DNA of 64,000 bases from Ornithorhynchus anatinus (taxonomy: Eukaryota; Chordata; Mammalia; Monotremata; Ornithorhynchidae): positions 138,874,056-138,938,055 of the forward strand of contig NC_041729.1 of assembly GCF_004115215.2 (NCBI RefSeq). Direction: 5' to 3'. Numbering within the stretch: the stretch's first letter is position 1; each line of letters opens with the position of its first letter. Of the stretch, positions 58,003 through 64,000 are shown in pieces. Made by a program: the position numbers and the translations under genes. The notes beneath the pieces were generated by a model. That model saw only the letters and a program-made list of their open reading frames with translations. It searched no databases and was not told the origin of the DNA.

Positions 58003-58959
58003 TCACCTCTCCCCTGCCAGCCTGATCAGCTTGAGGATCCCTACTTTAATCTCCTGAGTCCTCAGGGCATACACTATGGGGTTGAGAGCCGGGGGGATGA
58101 CATTGTGCAGAACATTGAGGAGGACGGGAATGAGGGGCACTTCCTTATTTGCACTGTGAGTAATGGACATGACCACGATCGCTGTATAGAAGAAGAGGAT
58201 GAGGATGATGTGGGAGCTGCAAGTGCTCAGGGCTTTGGAGGCGGCCTCGGCGGAGTGTAACTTCAGTACCGCCCTCAGGATCAGAGTGTAGGAGAAAATG
58301 ATGAGACCCACATCACTGCCCATTAAGACCCAAGCTACAGACAGCTGGAAAATGCTGTTGATCTTCCAGTCATCACATGCAAGGCTGGTGACAGCCAGGT
58401 TGGAGCACAGACAGTGGCCAATCTCGTTCTTGGAGCAGTAATGACGCTTTGTGGCCAGGATGGGCAATGGAATGGCTAGGAGGACATTTCTGAACACCAT
58501 GAACAAGGTGGCCTTGAGGACAAAGCCTTCTGTGATGACAGAGGGGTAGCGGAGGGGGTGACAGATGGCCACATACCTGTCAATTGCCATGCAAAGGAAG
58601 ATGCCGGACTCCAGTCCCACGAAGACGTGAATAGCATAAATCTGAAAGAAGCATTCTTGGAGGCTGATGGTGCGGGCATTGAACCAAAGCATGGCCAGGA
58701 TCCTAGGCATGATGGTGGTGCTCAGACCCATGTCCACCAGGGCCAGGACAGCCAGGAAATAGAACATAGGATGATGCAGAACCGTTTTCTGCCAGATAAT
58801 GAGCAGGATCATGGCATTAGCCAAAAGGGCTGAGAGATAGAGAAGGGCCAGTGGGAGGGAGAGCCAATGCTGCCAGCTGTGAATGCCCGGGAAACCCATT
58901 AGGATGAACTCGGTGACCTGGGGGCTAGAGCCATTGGAGGCCCTGATGGGCACAAACAT
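58003..58959 (-). CDS. OR56B-like: Olfactory receptor G, OR56B-like, intact
   Basis: A complete class I olfactory receptor of 318 residues. The start ATG at 58957-58959 gives [12 protein letters not shown] with an N-glycosylation site NGS at 9-11. The open frame continues upstream past the predicted splice acceptor (59063-59064, tttcccag|agatc), which is no evidence for a longer protein. Features: [17 protein letters not shown] at 18-34, [10 protein letters not shown] at 61-70, Cys103/Cys185, [15 protein letters not shown] at 124-138, KALSTCSSH at 242-250, PALNPIVY at 290-297, stop TGA after LAGER. Compared with D and E it differs in loop 2 and TM5 at otherwise fixed places: Asp181 to Gly, Arg198 to Trp and Ala200 to Ile. 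These could alter ligand choice, but that is inference. Donor at 60077-60078 and a strong TATA box upstream make it a likely expressed gene. Confidence 0.95.
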   Translation of the reverse strand: MFVPIRASNGSSPQVTEFILMGFPGIHSWQHWLSLPLALLYLSALLANAMILLIIWQKTVLHHPMFYFLAVLALVDMGLSTTIMPRILAMLWFNARTISLQECFFQIYAIHVFVGLESGIFLCMAIDRYVAICHPLRYPSVITEGFVLKATLFMVFRNVLLAIPLPILATKRHYCSKNEIGHCLCSNLAVTSLACDDWKINSIFQLSVAWVLMGSDVGLIIFSYTLILRAVLKLHSAEAASKALSTCSSHIILILFFYTAIVVMSITHSANKEVPLIPVLLNVLHNVIPPALNPIVYALRTQEIKVGILKLIRLAGER

Positions 58960-60071
58960 CCTTTTGGGATGCACAGGCTGACCGCAGGATGTCTCTGAAG
59001 AAACTGTCTTTGAATTACCCAAGTCTTCTAATTCCTTTGCACCAGGGTCGCCATTGAGATCTCTGGGAAAAAAAAAATATTCTTTTGATGCCTCTCTGAC
59101 TATCTGGATGCCTTGTGGATTTGGGAGATTTAATTTGGAAGGATTCACTTCTGGGGAAATGCAGGTCCTCCCAGATCTTGGGAAACTAAACAAGGGGAAA
59201 CAAAAGCAAGAGGCATCAGAGGAGTGTCAGGCTATGCCACATTGCTAGCAAAATATTCTCAGTGCCTGGTAGATAGCTGAACAGAGTTCAGCCTTGCTAA
59301 AATGGTTATGAGAGCTCTTTCTCGGCTGACCCCAAAGGCAGCAGTAGTGATCTGGAAAAAAATAGAAAGGAAACTTATGCAATTTCCAATGGACAAAAAA
59401 CAAATCATTTTACCCATGGAAGATTAGTAAAAATAGTACTTATTAAGCACTTGCTGTGTGGAGAGCATTGTACTCAGCTCTGGGAAAATATGCAGATGTG
59501 GAATAAAACTCTATCCTTTTCCCTTGGGTAGGTTAACAATCTGAGAACCAATGGGAGAGAGGAGCCAGGAGACAGAAACATTAGAAGTGATAAAACACTA
59601 AACGCCAAAACTGTAAAACATAAAGCCAACATGATGGAATGAATACAATAATTGGCAAGGAGCTATGGCTAGATGATTAATGTTTCAGGCTCCATGTGGC
59701 TCATAGTCAAAGTCTTATCTCATCTCGGCCACCAGTCTCCCTGTGGTTTTGAAGAGACCTCATGCTGCAGGTGCTGTTGTCCTTTCTTCCTGGGTAGTGG
59801 AAGGCTGGTTGGGGTGCAATCTTCTCTCCCCGCAGCAAATCTACTGCTGAAAATCATAGCTCTTTTCAACATAAAAATACAAGTCTTGGGGGCAGTGGAG
59901 GAATCCTGGAAAAAGCACTCAGCCATTGACCTGCAAACTTTGTGTGTGTGGATCCTTTTTTTTCTGTGAACCTCCCGCCGAGTTGATCCTGCTAACTCCT
60001 GCACTTTGAGCGGGAGTCTGATTTTTCTTCTCTGAATCAGTCCTCTCCAAACTGATCCACCTGGTCTGGGG
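58960..60071 (-). other. Predicted intron and leader of receptor G
   Basis: Non-coding, leader about 103 nt. It is colinear with introns E and F (gctgaccccaaaggcagcag at 59324, ctccctgtggttttgaagag at 59738). A reverse L2 scrap is at about 59430-59500. No large insertion. Confidence 0.6.
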
Positions 60072-60345
60072 TACTCACCAGTGATCTGCAGGGAGGCCAG
60101 GGCTTCCCCTCTCTGACAGGGGTTCAGTGGAACTCTGGCTCAATTCTTCAGATTCCATTAGGGCTGAGATAGTCATGTTCTGGGGCTTTATACTGAGACA
60201 GAGGAGGGAAGAGTCACCTTATAATTGCAGGGAGAGGGCAATCTGGGCCTTGGAGCTGCTGGGAACCCCAGAGTAGCACCTGATCCCCAGAGCGATTCTG
60301 GACCAGCAGAGCCAGTCACATGAGGGAGGGTCCCTAGTGACATCC
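60072..60345 (-). promoter_or_regulatory. Receptor G promoter and exon 1 cassette
   Basis: Minus strand: EBF-like element (gtccctagtga on the plus strand at 60330-60340), TATAAA at 60187-60192 and the donor GTGAGTA (GT at 60077-60078). Spacing TATA to donor is about 110 bp. With B and A this is the best TATA box in the array, and unlike those it drives an intact coding exon. Confidence 0.55.
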
Positions 60346-61155
60346 TTTTTGAAATCTGGCACTCAGGCATTCACATATGTGTCCCTTTGACCTAGTGCAT
60401 GGGATGTGGTGGACACCAATCTCATGTTCACTCTGTCCACACCATTCAGGTTGGGATGGCTAGAAGAGGGAAAGGAGTAGGATTTGATAGATGACTGTGG
60501 TCTAGGAAGAACAGCTGGGGAGGTTTTTAGGTCACAGGCCCCCATCTTTTCCCTAAACCTACAGTGCCTAGACTGGGACTAGCCTGAGGTATCAGGTGTT
60601 GAGAACCAGGTAGGACCTTAATGTGGGTTTGTTTGGCTGTTGTTTCAACTTCCACCTTAAGAATAAAACACCTTCACCTCCCCACAGAAGACCGGAAAAG
60701 AATATGTCCAATAACGCTTTGGCACTCATGCAGGGCACATGTTTAAATACCAAAGCCCCAGTGTCCCTTCATACATGCATGAGAACTGTAAAACAGCTAA
60801 ATCTTGTTTGACAGATTTTCTGTACTGCAAGGCAATAAACTATCAAGACCACTATAGATACTATGGTCAAAATGCCATATTAGCAGTACCACCATCCACA
60901 GAAGTAGGGCTGTTCTCCACAATGATTCTAAGTGACAGCTGTTCTCCACAGTGATTCTAAGTCACCCCAGCAGTTCTTAACCTTGGGCTTGGTTTCCTCT
61001 TCTTTATGACATACTCTTGTATATTTATGCTCTCCCCTCTCTGGAAATAAGGGTGAGATTGCTGTGTTTTCACATGCAAATACCCAAAAAGGAAACAGTT
61101 TTTGACCCAGCTGGTGGGAAGTACATGGAATTTGTCACCAGGTGTGCCGGTGATT
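60346..61155. other. Upstream flank of G, start of unit H
   Basis: Unit sequence without a gene. From about 60820 it passes into the far 3' flank of the next unit (ggcaataaactatcaagacc). Confidence 0.6.
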
Positions 61156-61609
61156 CTGGAGAAGCAGGATGGTCTCTTGGAAAGGGTACGGGCCTGAGAG
61201 TCAGAAGATTTGGATTCTCATCCCTGCTCTGACACTTGCCTGCTGCTTGACTCTGGGAGGGTCACTTAATTTCTCTGCGCCTCATTTTCCTCATCTGTAA
61301 AATGGGAATTCAATACCTGTCTTCCCCTCCTATGTAGATTGGGAGCCCCATATGGGAAAAGTACAGTGTTTCACCTGGTTAACTTGTATCTCCCTCAGCC
61401 CTTAATGCAGCACTTGGCAAATAGTAAGCACTTAAATATAATAATAATAATAATGGTTATTATTATCCTTTTAATTATTGGCTATTAAATGATTATCATT
61501 ATTACTAATGTTATTTTTAGGAAAGAAGTTTAGATGAGAGATCCAGGAGGATTATTTGAAGGAAAATTACCATGAAGATAAGGTCATAGAGGAATGGATC
61601 AACCAAGGG
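61156..61609. other. Unit H flank with ancestral SINE
   Basis: The SINE shared by most units runs from about 61156 (tggagaagcaggatggtctc) to 61450, followed by unit sequence (gatgagagatccaggagg at about 61531). Confidence 0.65.
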
Positions 61610-61921
61610 AATTTACTGATGACTTACACTGTGCAGAGCACTCTACTAGATGCTTGGAAAAGTACAGTACAACAGAAGTGGTAGACACATGCCCTGTCCA
61701 CAAGGAGTTTACAGTCTAGAGGGGAGAGAGACAGTAATATAAATATTTAAGTTATGGATGTGTACATAATTGATGTGAGGCTGAGGAGGGAGGGGTGAAT
61801 ATCAAGTGCCTAAAGGGTACAGATCCAAGTGCATAGATGACACAGAAGGGAGAGGAAGCCAGGGAATGAGAGCATAATTTGGGAAGACCTCTTGGAGGAG
61901 TTGTGACCTTAATAAGGCTTT

Positions 61922-61972
<51 letters not shown>

Positions 61973-62450
61973 TGGATGGTCCTGCATTTATGGAGGGGGA
62001 AGGAGTTCCAAGCCAGAGGGAGGATGTGGAAAAGGTGTCATTGGAGAGATAGTCCAGATCAAGGTACAGTGAGCAAGTTGGTACTAGAAGAATGAAGTGG
62101 TGGATTGGGCAGTAGTAGGAGATCAGTGAGATAAGGTAGGAGGAAGCAAGCTGATTGAGTGTTTTAAAGCTGATGGTGAGGAGTTTCTGTTTGTCGTGGA
62201 AGTGGATGGATAACCACTAGAGGTGTGGAGGATGGGGGTTATGTGCACTAAACATGTTTTTTTAGAAAAATGTTTCAGACAGTAGAGTGAAGTGTGCCCA
62301 GGAGTGGAGAGAGACAAGAGGCAGGGAGGTAGATGCATTAGCCAAGGGGGGATAAGATACGTGCTTGGATTAGCAGAGTAGCAGTTTAGTTACAGAGGGA
62401 AGGGCAGATTCTACCGACGTTGGTAGGGTAGAACGAACAAGTTTTGTTGA
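61610..62450 (-). mobile_element. L2 fragment, minus strand
   Basis: Reversed L2 3' end at about 61610-61770, then L2 C-terminal coding sequence in broken frames (62123-62338). It holds a (GT)n microsatellite. Confidence 0.75.
61927..61971. repeat. (GT)n microsatellite
   Basis: More than 20 uninterrupted gt units. Likely polymorphic in length. Confidence 0.92.
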
Positions 62451-63060
62451 CATAGTGCTTACTATGTGCAGAGCTCTGTACTAAGCGCTTGGGAGAGTAC
62501 GGTACAACAGAATTAGCAGATACACTCCTTGCCCATAATGAGTTTATGTGCTACTACTACTACTATTACTAATAATAATAATAATGGCATTTATTAAGCG
62601 CTTACTATGTGCCAGGCACTGTACTAAGTGCTGGGGTGGAATCAAGCTAATCGGGTTGGATGCAGTCTCTGTCCCATGTGAGGCTCACAGAAGAGACCTA
62701 GAGAAGTGAAGTGACTTGCCCAAGGTCACATAGCAGATAACTGGCAAAGCCGGGATTAGACTCGTGTCCTTCTGACTCCCAGGCCTGTGCTCTATCCACT
62801 ATCCCATGCTGCTTCTCTGGCCAAACCCTGTACTAGGTGTTGGAGTAGATACAAGATAATCAGGTCCACATAGAACTCAGAATTTAAGTAGGAGGTAGAC
62901 AAGGCACTGAGTCTCCATTTTGTAGATGAGGCAACTGAGGCACAGAGAAGTTAAATGACTCATCAAGGTACTGCAACAGGTACATGGCAGAGCTGGGATT
63001 AGAACAAAGTTTCTCTGATTGACAAGCTCATTCTCTTTCCTCTAGGCCATGCTTCAGGCT
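62451..63060 (-). mobile_element. L2 end and two reverse Mon-type SINEs
   Basis: A short L2 end at 62451-62550, a trinucleotide run (tactactacta, then aataataataata), a reverse Mon SINE at 62570-62818 and an older reverse SINE at about 62820-63055. The older one corresponds to 55560-55790 of unit G. Confidence 0.75.
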
Positions 63061-63600
63061 TATGAGATTGGGAGGATAGTACTATTGTCTCCAGTGATGG
63101 GAAAGGCAGGGGAAGGATGAGATTTGGGTAGGAAGATGAGGAACTCTCTTTTGGATGTATTTAGTTTGAGGTGCTGGTGGGACATCCAGTTAGAGATGTC
63201 TTGAAGGCAGGAGGAAATGTGAGACTGCAGAGAAGAAGAGGTCAGGGCTGGAAAGATATATTGGTCAATTATCTATGTAAAGATGGTAGTTGAAGCCGTG
63301 AGAGTAAAGAAGGCAATCTCCAAGGGAGTGGGTGTAGATGGAGAATAGAAGGGGACCCAGAACTCAGCTTCGAGGGATGCTCCACTGTCAGAGGATGAGA
63401 TGAAGAGGAGGAGCCTGCAAAGTGGCTGAGGAGGAGCGGCCAGGAGAGGACAATGTAAATGACAGATATATACATAAGTGCTGCTATATACATACAGTGC
63501 TAAAGGGACCAGATCCGAGATCATAGGTGACATAGAAGGGAGAGGGAGTTGTGGAAAAAAGGGCTTAACTGAGGAAGACTGAGAGTTTGGGGAGTTGAGG
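63061..63600 (-). mobile_element. L2 fragment shared with unit G
   Basis: Reverse L2 sequence matching 55790-56300 (gggacatccagttagagatg, then aagggagtgggtgt). It contains broken coding remnants at 63269-63638. Confidence 0.7.
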
Positions 63601-64000
63601 ATAAGAGGGCTGAGCGCTGTCATGTTTAGGGGAGCCAATTTCCCCTTGGGATCTTAGAGTCTCCAGAGAACACAGGCCAAAGCCCCAGAGGTATTAATAG
63701 TAATGTTGGTATTTGTTAAGTGCTTACTATATGCCAAGCACTGTTCTAAGTGCTGGGTTAAATAGATACAAGGTAGTCAGGTTGTCCCATGTAGGGCTCA
63801 CAGTCTTCATCCCCATTTAGAGAAGCAGCTTGGCTCAGTGGAAAGAGCACGGGCTTTGGAGTCAGGGCTCATGAGTTCAAATCCCAGCTCTGCCACTTGT
63901 TGGCTGTGTGACTGTGGGCAAGTCACTTAACTTCTCTGTGCCTCAGTTCCCTCATCTGTAAAATGGGGATTAAGGCTGTGGGCCCCACGTGGGACGATCT
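63601..64000. other. Unit H flank and SINEs at window end
   Basis: The unit marker (tcatgtttaggggagccaat) is at about 63619. A truncated reverse Mon-1 SINE (63692-63817) directly abuts a plus-strand Mon-1 SINE (63818 to the end, gagaagcagcttggctcag), which is cut off by the window edge. Confidence 0.75.

Noticed and set aside
58960-59193. Longer receptor G reading frame starting at 59193
   Set aside because: It crosses the conserved splice acceptor at 59063-59064 and its extra N-terminus does not match OR proteins. The ATG at 58957-58959 is shared with D, E and aligned in A.
61802-61987. Protein with a His-Thr repeat near 61.9 kb
   Set aside because: It is the translation of the (GT)n microsatellite within L2 sequence.

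Overview
The window is from a monotreme genome, most likely platypus or echidna. Two repeat families carpet it and point there: tRNA-headed Mon-1 SINEs (head with a ggctcagtggaaagagc box, tail ending accaacattatt) and L2 LINEs whose 3' ends finish in gctcaataaatac...ttgaatgaatga. I saw no rRNA gene, free tRNA gene, CRISPR array or bacterial-type operon.

The only host protein-coding content I can support is a tandem array of seven class I olfactory receptor (OR) loci, all on the minus strand. I call them A to G from left to right: A 11400-12360, B 19218-20328, C 28241-29200, D 33925-35001, E 41163-42122, F 51592-53093, G 58003-58959. Their proteins resemble the OR56B subfamily as I remember it ([17 protein letters not shown] near the N-terminus, [10 protein letters not shown] after TM3). 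D, E and G are open from ATG to stop. A and C carry frameshifts. B and F are heavily decayed and interrupted by repeats.

Each locus sits in a duplicated unit of several kilobases. The unit includes the far 3' flank, the coding exon, an intron of about 1 to 2 kb and an upstream cassette. That cassette, in every copy, has a TATA-like box about 110 bp (about 145 bp in D) before a GTGAGT-type splice donor. A matching splice acceptor lies about 80 to 110 nt before the ATG. This suggests the usual OR layout: a short non-coding first exon, then one coding exon. Acceptor context divides the loci into two blocks: A-D share AG|AGCTGAAC or AG|AGAGCTGAAC, and E-G share AG|AGATCTC. Shared old insertions pair E with F, and pair G with an eighth unit that starts near 60.8 kb and runs off the right end.

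Region by region: 1-8.2 kb lies outside the array and holds only L2 and SINE relics plus unique sequence. From 8.2 to 31.0 kb are units A, B and C, including a fairly fresh 5'-truncated L2 (9.2-11.1 kb) and an LTR fossil. From 31.0 to 36.9 kb is unit D, from 36.9 to 44.1 kb unit E, from 44.1 to 54.4 kb unit F (the largest, with three LTR fossils), and from 54.4 to 60.8 kb unit G. From 60.8 to 64.0 kb is the start of unit H. LTR-type fossils number five, in three families. None shows coding capacity. Function is inferred from sequence alone; no database search was run.
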